From positions 1 through 51,514 of the forward strand of contig CAJAPA010000147.1 in assembly GCA_903942465.1 (NCBI GenBank): a stretch of DNA of 51,514 bases. Direction: 5' to 3'. Under the pieces are notes generated by a model. It saw only the letters and a list, made by a program, of their open reading frames with translations, was not told the origin of the DNA and searched no databases. How positions within the stretch are numbered: the stretch's first letter is position 1; each line of letters starts with the position of its first letter. This DNA is from an uncultured Gammaproteobacteria bacterium (GTDB lineage: Bacteria; Pseudomonadota; Gammaproteobacteria; Xanthomonadales; Xanthomonadaceae). A program made the position numbers and the translations under genes. Positions 24,975-34,374 of the stretch are shown piece by piece.

Positions 24975-27900
24975 CACGAAACGCCGAAGCGGCGCTTTTT
25001 CCTTGGCCCGTGCAATGACACTGCCGGTCTTGATGCGCAGGTCATCCAGAGCCGCATAGATGGTCGGCAGGAAGATCAGGCTGACGATCGTCGAGAACGC
25101 TAAGCCGCCGACCACAGCACGTGCCATCGGATAATAGGCGGGGCCGTCGCCGCCGAGCTGGGTCGTGCCGAAACACAGGGGCAGCATGCCGAGAATAGTG
25201 GTGCCCATGGTCATCAGAATCGGGCGCAGACGCTCCTTGCAGCCCATGATCAGCGCTTCGGTACGTGCGTGCCCGCTACGCCGGAGTGCATTGATGTGCT
25301 CGAACAGCACGATGCCATTGTTCACCACCACGCCCATCAGGACCAGAATGCCGATTGACGCCATGATCGAGAATGTGGTGCCGGTCAGGGCGAACAGCCA
25401 GAACACGCCAAGCGCGGAGAACAGGATGCTGGTCAAAATCGCCAGCGGCATCAACAAGGACTCGAACAGCGCCGCCATGACGATGAGAATCATCAGCAGC
25501 GCAATCAGAGTGTTGATTCCCATCTGTCCCGCGGCATCGCCGCCGTTGAACCCGCCCTGGCTCTGGCTCCAGGAATATCCCGGCGGCAGATTGCTGAGCA
25601 CTTTCTTGAATGCCGCCATGGCCTCTTCGGTCGTCACGTCATCGGCTTTGTTGGCCTTGATCGATAGCGACGTCAAGCGGTCTTGGCGGTAGATCTCGCT
25701 GTCGCCTTTCCGGATTTCGACATTGATGACAGACATGAGCGGAACCGTGGTGCCGTCCGGCCGGCGAAGGGTCAGGCCTGAAAGTTCCTCGACACGGAAC
25801 TGCTCGGCACCGGCAAAGCGCACCCACATCGGAATTTCCTGGTCATCCTTGCGGAACTCGCGCAATGTGGTGCCGCGCAGGGCGATGCTGATGTATTGGG
25901 CCACATCCTGGGCGCTGAAACCGAGCGCTCCGGCGCGTTCGCGGTCGACACTGACCCGGATTTCACTGTTTTCATCGCCGGTGTTGAGTCGGACATCACG
26001 GAGTTCCGGTTGCTTGGCCAAAACCGGAATCATCTCGGTACCGATCTGTTTCAGCATTTCGGTCGAATCACCGCTCAGGAAAATCTCGACGCTGTTATCC
26101 TGGCCACCACCGCCGCCACCGCCACCACCACCGGGGCCGCCGCCCTGGAAACCGACCTCGGCACGGGCAAATTTCGGAATTTCAGACCGGATCATTTCCT
26201 GAACCTGTTCCGATGACATGGCACAGAGATAATCGCGGTTCACCAGACGGATGCTTCTGGACACGAAGCTGCCGCAGGATCGCAGATCATCGCGCAGGGT
26301 CAGGTTCATACCACCCCAGCCCTGTTCGCTGAAGAAAACATAGACCTGCTTGATCTGGTAGCGCTCACGGTTCTCATTCATGAACTGCTCGACCTTGGCG
26401 ACTTCGTTCGACATCTGTTCGAGCGAATAGGCGCCATTCCATTTGAAATACATGGACAGCTCGCGGCCGACCTCATTCGAGTTCATGTCGAACTTGGTGA
26501 ATTTGAACGGCACCATGCTGACCATGATGATGAACAGGATGCCGAGTAGCGAGAGCCTGCGGTTCGACAGTGTCCAGGCCAGGAATGACCCGTAACGCCG
26601 GGTCAATGCCGGCACGAAGCCATGGGCCTGGGTGATGGCCGGAGGCGTTTTGAGGCGCGCCGAAATCATCGGAATCAGACTGACCGCCACCAGCCAGGAG
26701 GCCAGCAGCGATATGGTGATGGTCAGCGCGACCTGCGAGAGATAGATCGAAATGAAATTCTTGTCACCGAACAGGTTCGGCAGGAAAACGATAATCGAAG
26801 TCAACGTGCCGCAGGAAATCGCCAATTGCACCGATTTGGTGCCCTCGATGGCGCACATCATCGGATTATCCGGATATTTTTCCCGGTACTGGTAGATACT
26901 CTCGACCACCACCACGGCATTGTCGACCAGCATCCCGATGCCGAGCAGCAACCCCATCATCGAGAGCACATTCAAGGTCATGCCGGTGAAGTACATGACC
27001 CCGAGGGTGATGACGATGCAAATCGGTATCGCGAGACTGACCATCAGGGTGGAAGGCCAATGCCGCAGGAAATAGAAAAGCACGATGATGGAAAGCAGCG
27101 AACCGACGACGCCGGCTTCGATGAGTTCGGAGATGGAACTCTTCACGCTTTCGGCGGCGTCGCTGACGATGATGAACTTGATGCCCGCCAGTTCCGGGTC
27201 TTCCTTGATTTTCTCGATTTCGGCGTGGATGGCATCGGCGACATTGACCAGATTGGCATTCTGCTCGCGCAGGATATCGACGCCGACCGCCGGGCGGCCG
27301 TCGAGACGGCGCCCGAAATCCTGGCGTTGCAGCTTGAAACGCACATCGGCGATGTCGCCGAGTCTGAGACCCTTATCGTTCAGCGGCAGACTGCGCAGTT
27401 CTTCAACCGTCTTGATTTCGCCGACCGGCTGGACACGGATCCGGCGATCGCGGTCATTGATGTCACCGGCGGATACCGAGAAATTGACCGACTGCAGCTT
27501 GGCCGAAAGTTCGTTCAGGCCGACATTGTGGCTGGCCAAACGGACCGGATCGATCGCAATCTCCACTTCAGGCGGCGGGGCGCCGGTGATGTCCACCCTG
27601 GCGACGCCGGGAATCCGCTCAAGGCGCTTTTGAATGGCATGCTGAATCAGCGTATAGCTGTTTTTCAGATCACGGTCGGAAGCGAACCGGACCCGCATCA
27701 GCGGCTCGTCGTTCGGCGAGAACTTCTGCACGAAATAACGCTGGACATCATCCGGCAGCTCCGAGCGTATCGCGTCGATACGGTCACGTGCTTCGCTGGC
27801 GGTGATGGCGATATCGCGGTTCCAATCCGAGAACATCAGGAATATGCCGGCATTGTCCGAGCGCGACGTCGAATTCATCATCGAGATGCCGGGCAAGGTC

Positions 27901-28118
27901 GAGAGCGCCTCCTCGACCGGCCGGGTAATCTGACGCTCGACTTCCTGCGGGGTGGATCCCGGATAGGGAACGCTGACGAAGACGAAGGGCACATTGACGT
28001 CAGGGAACTGTTCCAGCGGCAGACGGACCGCCGCCAAAAGGCCCACCACGACCAGCGAAATAAAACACATCACTGCGGTGACCGGCCGGCGCAGACTCAG
28101 TTCGGCGAGACTTTTCAC
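24963..28118 (-). CDS. RND efflux permease subunit 2, with poly-glycine loop
   Basis: A 1051-residue inner-membrane RND transporter with twelve predicted helices and two large periplasmic loops; the first helix begins RRPVTAVMCFISLVVVG. The helix-4 proton-relay region reads GMLVDNAVVVVES, so the second of the two usual aspartates is Asn, and the helix-10 lysine of AcrB-type pumps is Asn in MGVVVNNGIVLFEH. Such substitutions occur in other RND branches. A periplasmic stretch at about 656-672 is nearly all glycine. It overlaps the other permease by 4 nt, so a mixed trimer like MdtBC is possible. Substrate unknown. Confidence 0.88.
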   Translation of the reverse strand: MKSLAELSLRRPVTAVMCFISLVVVGLLAAVRLPLEQFPDVNVPFVFVSVPYPGSTPQEVERQITRPVEEALSTLPGISMMNSTSRSDNAGIFLMFSDWNRDIAITASEARDRIDAIRSELPDDVQRYFVQKFSPNDEPLMRVRFASDRDLKNSYTLIQHAIQKRLERIPGVARVDITGAPPPEVEIAIDPVRLASHNVGLNELSAKLQSVNFSVSAGDINDRDRRIRVQPVGEIKTVEELRSLPLNDKGLRLGDIADVRFKLQRQDFGRRLDGRPAVGVDILREQNANLVNVADAIHAEIEKIKEDPELAGIKFIIVSDAAESVKSSISELIEAGVVGSLLSIIVLFYFLRHWPSTLMVSLAIPICIVITLGVMYFTGMTLNVLSMMGLLLGIGMLVDNAVVVVESIYQYREKYPDNPMMCAIEGTKSVQLAISCGTLTSIIVFLPNLFGDKNFISIYLSQVALTITISLLASWLVAVSLIPMISARLKTPPAITQAHGFVPALTRRYGSFLAWTLSNRRLSLLGILFIIMVSMVPFKFTKFDMNSNEVGRELSMYFKWNGAYSLEQMSNEVAKVEQFMNENRERYQIKQVYVFFSEQGWGGMNLTLRDDLRSCGSFVSRSIRLVNRDYLCAMSSEQVQEMIRSEIPKFARAEVGFQGGGPGGGGGGGGGGQDNSVEIFLSGDSTEMLKQIGTEMIPVLAKQPELRDVRLNTGDENSEIRVSVDRERAGALGFSAQDVAQYISIALRGTTLREFRKDDQEIPMWVRFAGAEQFRVEELSGLTLRRPDGTTVPLMSVINVEIRKGDSEIYRQDRLTSLSIKANKADDVTTEEAMAAFKKVLSNLPPGYSWSQSQGGFNGGDAAGQMGINTLIALLMILIVMAALFESLLMPLAILTSILFSALGVFWLFALTGTTFSIMASIGILVLMGVVVNNGIVLFEHINALRRSGHARTEALIMGCKERLRPILMTMGTTILGMLPLCFGTTQLGGDGPAYYPMARAVVGGLAFSTIVSLIFLPTIYAALDDLRIKTGSVIARAKEKAPLRRFVKPA

Positions 28119-31100
28119 CGGATGCTCCCGCCTTCGAGGGCATCATGATGGAGCGCACCGCGCGCTTTGTAATAGCTGTCCGGACGCCGATCGAGCAGAT
28201 CATAGACGATCGGAATGACGACCAGCGTCAGCAAGGTCGAAACCGTCAGGCCACCGATCACGGTCAGCGCCATCGGTGCGCGGACCTCGGCACCCTCGCC
28301 GCCGAAGAATGCCAGCGGAGCGAAACCGAACAGGGTCGTCAGGGTCGTCATGATGATCGGACGCAGGCGTGATTCCGCACCCTGGCAGATGGCTTCGCGC
28401 TTGGCGACGCCCTCCTCGCGCAGTTGGTTGACCTTGTCGATCAGCACGATGGCATTCTTGACCACGATGCCGACAAGAAGTATCAACCCGATGAAGACCA
28501 CCACCGATATCGGCGACCCGCTCAACCACAACGCCAGAACGGCACCGACCATCGCCAAGGGAATGGAGAACAGGATCACGAAGGGATGCAGCAATGATTC
28601 GAACTGCGATGCCATGACCAGATAAACCAGGAAAATCGCAAGGCCGAAGGCGAAGAACAGCGAATTCCGCGAACGGTCGAGCTCCTCGCTCTGGCCGCCG
28701 AAGGCCATTCGGACATCGGCCGACAGCGGGTCGGCCGCCACCATGTCACGCACTTCCGCCACGGCCGTACCCAGATCGATGTCCCGGAGATTGGCCGAAA
28801 TTATTGCGACCCGGGTCTGGTCGACACGGTTGATTTCGCTTGGCCCGATGGTTTCAACCACCTGTGCGACCGAAGCAAGCGTGACCGGCTGCAGTGCCGA
28901 CGGGTTGATGATGATGTTGCGGATATCATCGACCGAAGACCTCGCCTGTTCCTCGGCACGGACCAGAACATCGATTTTCCGGTCACGGAAGCTGTAGCGG
29001 GTGGCCACTTCGCCACGCACCTGCTTGACCACCTGATCGGCGATCTGTCGTGAGGTCAGCCCAAGTGCCGCTGCGCGCTCCTGGTCGAAGATGATCTGGA
29101 TTTCCGGGTAGCCCTGTTCGACGCTGGATTTGACGTCAGCGAAATGTTCGGCTTTCTGCATCATGCCGGCAAGCTTGCGTGCCGACTGCTCCAGGGATTT
29201 CAGATCAGCACCGCGGATTTCGATTTCCAGCGGGGTTGAAAAGCTGAACAGTTCCGGCCGGCCGAACTTGACCTGCACATCCGGATAATCACGCATGGTT
29301 TCACGCAGTCGCTCGGTGATGGCCGCCTCGCTGTCACGGCTGTAGCCCTTGCCAAGGACCACGCTGAGCTTGGCGATGTTTTCGCCGGACTCGGTCGGGT
29401 TGGCATCCAACCGCGTGCCGGAACCGCTCACGCCATAAAGCGCTTGGATATCGGCGTCCGCCTTGTGTTTGGACTGGATGGCACTGACCAGCTGATCGGT
29501 TTCCTCAAGACGCGTTCCCGGAGCAAGCTTGGCCGTCATTTCAAAACGGTCCTGCGCCAGTTGCGGAATCAGATCCGAGCCCAGTGTCGTGGCCAACAGC
29601 AACGAGGCGATGAAAGCCACGGCTGCGCCCGTCAGGATTTTCCGCGGACGCTCCAGGGCTTTCGGAAGGATGTTGTGGTAATAGTCGGCTGCATAATCAT
29701 AAGGTTTGATGATCACATCACCGAGTCTGACCATGAAATTACCGCAGGTTCCTCTGCCCAACCGGCTTAACGCGGCCATGACCCAGGTAATACCGAAAAC
29801 CACCAGGGGATAGAGCAGACTGAATAGCAGGGCTACGGCATAGATTAGCCCAGTCAACAGCTTGAATGGAATCAACACAATCCATGCAGCATAGGCTAAG
29901 GGCCGTTTCCATTGTTGCTGCAGCGGATATCGTGCCAGATCTTTCAGGCTGGCAAGGAACTGTTGCCATTTTTCCCGGGCAGTCAGCGGTAGCTGATTGT
30001 CTTCCGGGAAGGCCATCGGCGAATGTGCTTTCAGCGAAGAAAGCATCGGAATAAGTGTCAGGGAAACAATCAGCGAAATCATCAGGGCAATCGAAACGGT
30101 CAGTGCCTGATCCTTGAATAACTGTCCGGCCACGCCTTCCACGAACACGAGAGGGAAGAACACAGCCACCGTGGTCAGTGTCGACGCGACCACGGCCATA
30201 CTGACCTCGCCGGCGCCCTTGATGGCGGCATCGAGGATGCCAAGCCCACGTTCACGGGCCTTGGCGATGGATTCGAGCACGACGATGGAGTCGTCGACCA
30301 CCATGCCCGTAGCCAGCGCCAGTCCTGCAAGAGACATCACGTTGAGACTGAGGCCGAGCTGGCCCATGAAGAAAAAAGTGGTGATGATGGAAATCGGCAA
30401 GGACAGACTGATAACGAAAGTGCTCCAGCCGTCGCGAAGGAAGAAGAAAATAATCAGAATCGAGAAAATACCGCCGAGCAGTGCTTCCTTCTTGACTTCA
30501 GACAACGCGTTTTCGATGAACAGCGATGCATCTTCGATGGTCGTCAGCTCCAGCCCATCTATCTGGTAAACACCGTTTGCAGGCGCCGAAGACGGACTCC
30601 CCGGGGAATCACCTTCATCACTTTGCATGCGTTGCAAAGCCTGTTTGACGGATTTGGCGACGGCAACGGTATTGGCGTCACCCTCCTTGTAAAGCGCGAG
30701 CTCGATGGCTTCCCGGCCGCCGACACGGATGATGGCCTGCCGTTCCTTGTAGCCCTGAGTGACGGTTGCTACATCTTTCAGCTTGACCGGAACCCCCATG
30801 GCGGTATTGGCCACCAGCATGTCGGCCATGGTATCGAGATCGGCGAACTGGTTCACCGTGCGCACCAGATAGCGCTCACTGCCTTCCTCGATGCGGCCGG
30901 CGGAGATGTTGATGTTTTCCTGACGCAGACGGTTGATGACGGTTTCGACCGATAGGTTCAGCTGCGACAGACGATCGTTGTCGATGGCAACCTGGATTTC
31001 ATCTTCGAGGCCACCGGCGACCTTGACCGCGGCAACGCCGTCGACCGGCTCAAGACGCTTCTTGAGGTCTTCTTCCGCAAAACGGCGCAGCTGGATGAGC

Positions 31101-31561
31101 TGGGCCTGACGGCTTCCGGTGACTTTCTCAGGAAGCACCAGGCCGAGGCGCATGATCGGCTCGGTGCTGGGATTGAAACGGAGCACGACCGGTGATTTGG
31201 CTTCCAAAGGCAGGCGCAGCAGCTCGAGCTTGTCACGCACCTCAAGTCCTGCCTGGTCCATATCGGTACCCCAGGCGAACTCCAACACCACATCGCTCTG
31301 TCCGGTGCGCGAAACCGACTTGATCTTGCGCAGATTCTTGACCACGCCGAGGGATTCTTCAAGAGGCTCGCTGATCAGCGTCTCGATTTCAGCCGGCGCC
31401 GCGCCTGTGTATTCGGTGCGGACGGTGAGCGTGGGATAACTCAGGTCCGGCAGCAGATTGACCTTCAGGCTGCCGAGGGCGATGAGCCCGAACAGCACGA
31501 AGGTGAACGTGACCATCGCGACGGTAACCCGCCGCCGCGTCGAGAACTCAACCAGACTCAT
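28115..31561 (-). CDS. RND efflux permease subunit 1, with membrane insertion
   Basis: A 1148-residue RND permease. The proton-relay residues are canonical here: GMVVDDSIVVLES in helix 4 and GIVVKNAIVLID in helix 10. It is about 100 residues longer than normal because of an extra block at about 505-630, between helices 6 and 7. This block has a basic amphipathic start (LTAREKWQQFLASLKDLARY) and two further hydrophobic segments (AYAAWIVLIPFKLLTGLIYA, LFSLLYPLVVFGITWVMA). Overlaps both neighbours by 4 nt (adaptor upstream, permease 2 downstream). It probably exports amphiphiles; no substrate can be named. Confidence 0.88.
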   Translation of the reverse strand: MSLVEFSTRRRVTVAMVTFTFVLFGLIALGSLKVNLLPDLSYPTLTVRTEYTGAAPAEIETLISEPLEESLGVVKNLRKIKSVSRTGQSDVVLEFAWGTDMDQAGLEVRDKLELLRLPLEAKSPVVLRFNPSTEPIMRLGLVLPEKVTGSRQAQLIQLRRFAEEDLKKRLEPVDGVAAVKVAGGLEDEIQVAIDNDRLSQLNLSVETVINRLRQENINISAGRIEEGSERYLVRTVNQFADLDTMADMLVANTAMGVPVKLKDVATVTQGYKERQAIIRVGGREAIELALYKEGDANTVAVAKSVKQALQRMQSDEGDSPGSPSSAPANGVYQIDGLELTTIEDASLFIENALSEVKKEALLGGIFSILIIFFFLRDGWSTFVISLSLPISIITTFFFMGQLGLSLNVMSLAGLALATGMVVDDSIVVLESIAKARERGLGILDAAIKGAGEVSMAVVASTLTTVAVFFPLVFVEGVAGQLFKDQALTVSIALMISLIVSLTLIPMLSSLKAHSPMAFPEDNQLPLTAREKWQQFLASLKDLARYPLQQQWKRPLAYAAWIVLIPFKLLTGLIYAVALLFSLLYPLVVFGITWVMAALSRLGRGTCGNFMVRLGDVIIKPYDYAADYYHNILPKALERPRKILTGAAVAFIASLLLATTLGSDLIPQLAQDRFEMTAKLAPGTRLEETDQLVSAIQSKHKADADIQALYGVSGSGTRLDANPTESGENIAKLSVVLGKGYSRDSEAAITERLRETMRDYPDVQVKFGRPELFSFSTPLEIEIRGADLKSLEQSARKLAGMMQKAEHFADVKSSVEQGYPEIQIIFDQERAAALGLTSRQIADQVVKQVRGEVATRYSFRDRKIDVLVRAEEQARSSVDDIRNIIINPSALQPVTLASVAQVVETIGPSEINRVDQTRVAIISANLRDIDLGTAVAEVRDMVAADPLSADVRMAFGGQSEELDRSRNSLFFAFGLAIFLVYLVMASQFESLLHPFVILFSIPLAMVGAVLALWLSGSPISVVVFIGLILLVGIVVKNAIVLIDKVNQLREEGVAKREAICQGAESRLRPIIMTTLTTLFGFAPLAFFGGEGAEVRAPMALTVIGGLTVSTLLTLVVIPIVYDLLDRRPDSYYKARGALHHDALEGGSIR

Positions 31562-32715
31562 TTTCCGGAATCCGCTTTTTTATCGTCTTTCTTGGGCTGT
31601 GCCACGGTCTTGCCATCGATGGCAATCACGGCCACTTCGGCTCCGTCTCGTACCGCGACCTTCCCGGCGGTGATGATGCGGTCACCGGCCTTCAAACCGG
31701 AAACGACTTCGGCGATTTCACCATTGCTGTAGCCGAGCTTGACCGGGGCACGCACGGCTTTGCCGGCGCGTACTACGTAAACCGCGGGGTCGGTCTCGTC
31801 TTCGAGCATGGCGGTACGCGGAATGGTCAGCACGTTCTCCCGGCGGTCGTAGATGATTTCGAACCGGCCGAACATGCCGGGGCGCAGAATCTGTTTGCCA
31901 TCGAAAGCACAGGTCACCCGGAAAGTGCCGCTGCCCGCTTCCATCACCGGACTGACCCTGTCGACACGGCCTTCAAAGGCCTGACCGGGAACCGCATCGA
32001 CGATCATACGAACCGGCATCCCGGCTTTAATCAGCGCAAGTTCCCGCTCGGGTACATTCATGACCGCTTCGAGATATTGCGTATTGACGATGCGGAACAC
32101 GGGGGAATTGAGAGTCACCAGATTGCCCTGCTTCACCATGCGTTGCGCGATGACGCCGGATATCGGCGCCGTGACATTGGTGTAAGAAAGCTCCAGCCTG
32201 GCGAGATTCAGACTGGCCTTGGCCGATTCCAGATCAAATCGGATCTGGTCATGGGCTTCGGCGGAAATAAGATTCTGCTTGCGCAGCTCCTGGGCACGCG
32301 CAAAGTTGTTGCTCAGTTTGTTGACCGTTGCCTGGGAGCGCTGGACCTCCAGCTGGGCGCGTGCCGGATCGATACGGGCCAGTACCTGGCCCTGACGGAC
32401 AGTATCGCCCTCCTCGGCCAATTGGGCCACCATGACACCGGAGCTCTTGGCAACCACTTGCGCCTCATTCGGCGCCTCCAGATTGGCGGTGCCGGCATAA
32501 CTGGCATTGATGCTCTGACTGGCTGCGGTGACCACCTCGACCGGAACCGATTCCGGCTCTTTGGGCTTACCGTCTTTGCCATCCTTACCCTTTTCCGCAC
32601 CGGCTTCGGCTTTTGCCGCTTCGGCATCATCGGGTTTTCCGCCGCAGGCGGTCAGCACCATGGTAAGGGCCAACAACAGAGCTGCGGTTTTAACGTGTTT
32701 GGAGGGAGAGTGCAT
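31558..32715 (-). CDS. RND efflux periplasmic adaptor, lipoprotein
   Basis: A 385-residue membrane-fusion protein. Signal peptide with lipobox LTAC and acylated C24, then a charged linker of Lys, Glu, Gly and Asp (about 27-55). The biotinyl-lipoyl-like domain (AQLAEEGDTVRQGQVLARID), alpha-hairpin, beta-barrel and membrane-proximal domains follow in the usual order. It links the inner-membrane pump to an outer-membrane channel; no channel gene is nearby. I start at the ATG at 32713-32715, because only this gives a signal peptide. Its leader has the palindrome GTTAC-C-GTAAC at 32726-32736 and a further GTAAC at 32757-32761. Confidence 0.9.
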   Translation of the reverse strand: MHSPSKHVKTAALLLALTMVLTACGGKPDDAEAAKAEAGAEKGKDGKDGKPKEPESVPVEVVTAASQSINASYAGTANLEAPNEAQVVAKSSGVMVAQLAEEGDTVRQGQVLARIDPARAQLEVQRSQATVNKLSNNFARAQELRKQNLISAEAHDQIRFDLESAKASLNLARLELSYTNVTAPISGVIAQRMVKQGNLVTLNSPVFRIVNTQYLEAVMNVPERELALIKAGMPVRMIVDAVPGQAFEGRVDRVSPVMEAGSGTFRVTCAFDGKQILRPGMFGRFEIIYDRRENVLTIPRTAMLEDETDPAVYVVRAGKAVRAPVKLGYSNGEIAEVVSGLKAGDRIITAGKVAVRDGAEVAVIAIDGKTVAQPKKDDKKADSGK

Positions 32716-32802
32716 GGGTTTTCCGGTTACCGTAACAGGGGGGATTGGTGGAAATGGTAACGGGAATATGGGCCCGGTGTACCTGCCTAAAGTCATACAT
32801 AC

Positions 32803-32833
32803 TTGCCTGATTCCGGTGAATTTTAGGTATAAT
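32803..32833 (+). promoter_or_regulatory. Candidate promoter of the cytochrome pair
   Basis: TTGCCT at 32803-32808 and TATAAT at 32828-32833 with a 19-nt spacer, 32 nt before the ATG. The -10 is perfect and the spacer is long. Confidence 0.45.
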
Positions 32834-32865
32834 TGGCGGACTTTAACCCACTTCGGCATTTTGCT

Positions 32866-33189
32866 ATGACCAAAACGTCCCTCTTCATCGGTTTAGTGCT
32901 GGCTCTGGCCGGCAGCACCTGCGTAGCCAAGGGCGATGCCCAGAAAGGCAAGGCCTTGGCCTATACCTGTACCGGCTGCCATGGCATTCCCGAGTACAAG
33001 AATGCCTACCCGAGCTACCATGTCCCGAAAATCGCCGGACAGAACGAGGCTTACATCGTCAATGCACTGACGGCCTATGCAAAGGGTGAACGCAACCATC
33101 CGACCATGGGTGCGCAGGCCAAAAGCTTCAGTGCCCAGGACATCGCCGACATCGCCGCCTATGTTTCCGCGCTGAAAACGGCTAAATAA
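32866..33189 (+). CDS. Monohaem cytochrome c, first of a c4-like pair
   Basis: A 107-residue periplasmic protein with a signal peptide ending near residue 21 and a CTGCH haem site (C35, C38, H39). The distal ligand is probably M81 (PTMGAQA). It shows KIAGQNEAYIVNALTAY, as in one half of cytochrome c4. The in-frame extension to 32833 has no signal-peptide logic. The second cytochrome follows after 12 nt. Together they resemble a two-domain cytochrome c4 split into two genes, which would carry electrons to a terminal oxidase. Confidence 0.9.
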   Translation: MTKTSLFIGLVLALAGSTCVAKGDAQKGKALAYTCTGCHGIPEYKNAYPSYHVPKIAGQNEAYIVNALTAYAKGERNHPTMGAQAKSFSAQDIADIAAYVSALKTAK

Positions 33190-33201
33190 AGGATCCCCAC
33201 G

Positions 33202-33537
33202 ATGAAGACCAACACTCTCCTCGCATTCGCGCTGTTCTGCCTCGCCGGCCAAGCCGCCGCCATGGGCGTGAAAGGCGATGCCGCCGCCGGCAAACAGAAA
33301 GCCACCGCCTGCGCGGCCTGTCACGGTGCCGACGGCAACAAAACACTCGACAACACCTACCCCAAGCTGGCCGGCCAATACCCGGATTACCTGCTGAAGG
33401 CCTTGAAGGAATACAAGTCCGGAAAACGCGTCAATGCGGTGATGGCAGGACAGGTCCAGGCTCTGACCGATGCCGACATGGCCAATCTGGCGGTTTACTA
33501 CGGATCTTTGAAAGGCCAGATGGGCGTCGTCAAATAA
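33202..33537 (+). CDS. Monohaem cytochrome c, second of a c4-like pair
   Basis: A 111-residue protein with signal peptide (about 1-20, ending QAAA), haem site CAACH (C37, C40, H41), and likely distal Met M81 (VMAGQV). The KLAGQYPDYLLKALKEYK segment is typical of cytochrome c4 domains. It is co-directional with the first cytochrome, and a strong terminator closes the pair. Confidence 0.92.
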   Translation: MKTNTLLAFALFCLAGQAAAMGVKGDAAAGKQKATACAACHGADGNKTLDNTYPKLAGQYPDYLLKALKEYKSGKRVNAVMAGQVQALTDADMANLAVYYGSLKGQMGVVK

Positions 33538-33559
33538 TCCCCGTTCTGATGCTAGAAGG

Positions 33560-33587
33560 AAAAAAGCGGGCTAATGCCCGCTTTTTT
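33560..33587. terminator. Bidirectional intrinsic terminator
   Basis: AAAAAAGCGGGC at 33560-33571 pairs with GCCCGCTTTTTT at 33576-33587 around TAAT. It closes the cytochrome pair and the convergent nfuA/hypothetical unit. Confidence 0.92.
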
Positions 33588-33591
33588 CATT

Positions 33592-34374
33592 TCAGGGTTT
33601 CGCCTGGGGTTTTAGGCATTCTTGCTCATAGAGGCTGCGCGTGCGCCGCCATTCACTTTGGGTTTTTGCAGAGACAATCAAATCCCACCAGGCCCGGCAT
33701 TGCTGCTCCTCCAGCGGACTGAGCGTGTCGGGATCGTCACGCGCGACGAAATAGCCATCATCATTGGCGGTGAAACCGCAGGTACCGGATGCCGCGAGCA
33801 CCATTAGGCTGCATTGCAGATGAGCACCCGGCCTTCCGGGAATGGGAATTTTTACCGTTGCCGTGGTTTTTTCGACAGCCGTTTCCAATAGACGGGTCAG
33901 CCGGGGTTTGTCTCCCTGCCAGGCGGCGTCGAATCGTGTTGAACGATAATCCAAGACCACGGGGCGCTCTAGCAATTCATCCATGTCGTCCAACCCGTCG
34001 CGCTGGATATCGAACTGACGCGATTGTCCGTTCTTCAGGAATTCATCCATGGCTTCCTGCGGAATCCAGACCCGTCCCTCGCCGTCAACAATTTTGAGCG
34101 TCACATTCTCACTGGCCGCAGCAGGTGATTTGACTGGATCGCTGGGCTTGAATGCCGATGATGCTGATTCTTCCGGGGATGGGCGAAACCGATTCGAAAC
34201 CCTCTCGCGGGGCAAGACCGGCAGAACCGGGGGCTTGCGTGTAACGAATTCAACCACCGTGCGTGTCTGCCAATCCTGCTTCTGAATCCCGTATCGCGTG
34301 ATGGCATCGAGCCAGAACAAAAATCCGATATGTCCGGCAAGAATCAGGCCGAACAGCAGAACTCGTGCGATCAA
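33592..34374 (-). CDS. Hypothetical membrane-anchored protein
   Basis: A 260-residue protein with one N-terminal membrane helix (about 4-22), a Pro/Ser-rich linker (about 45-90) and a periplasmic domain with four cysteines: CSLMVLAASGTC, QQC and QEC. The spacing suggests two disulfides. The final part (LSPLEEQQCRAWWDLIVSA) is Trp-rich. I do not recognise the family. The start overlaps the end of nfuA by 4 nt, so it is co-expressed, though nothing ties it to iron-sulfur work. Confidence 0.65.
   Translation of the reverse strand: MIARVLLFGLILAGHIGFLFWLDAITRYGIQKQDWQTRTVVEFVTRKPPVLPVLPRERVSNRFRPSPEESASSAFKPSDPVKSPAAASENVTLKIVDGEGRVWIPQEAMDEFLKNGQSRQFDIQRDGLDDMDELLERPVVLDYRSTRFDAAWQGDKPRLTRLLETAVEKTTATVKIPIPGRPGAHLQCSLMVLAASGTCGFTANDDGYFVARDDPDTLSPLEEQQCRAWWDLIVSAKTQSEWRRTRSLYEQECLKPQAKP

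Noticed and set aside
26095-26160. Possible tandem repeat or CRISPR-like array
   Set aside because: It is an in-frame glycine codon run inside an RND gene, with no spacers.
26622-28148. A 508-codon open frame opposite an RND permease gene
   Set aside because: Low-complexity Arg/Asp/Gln/His protein typical of an antisense shadow; it has no ribosome site and covers a well-conserved gene.
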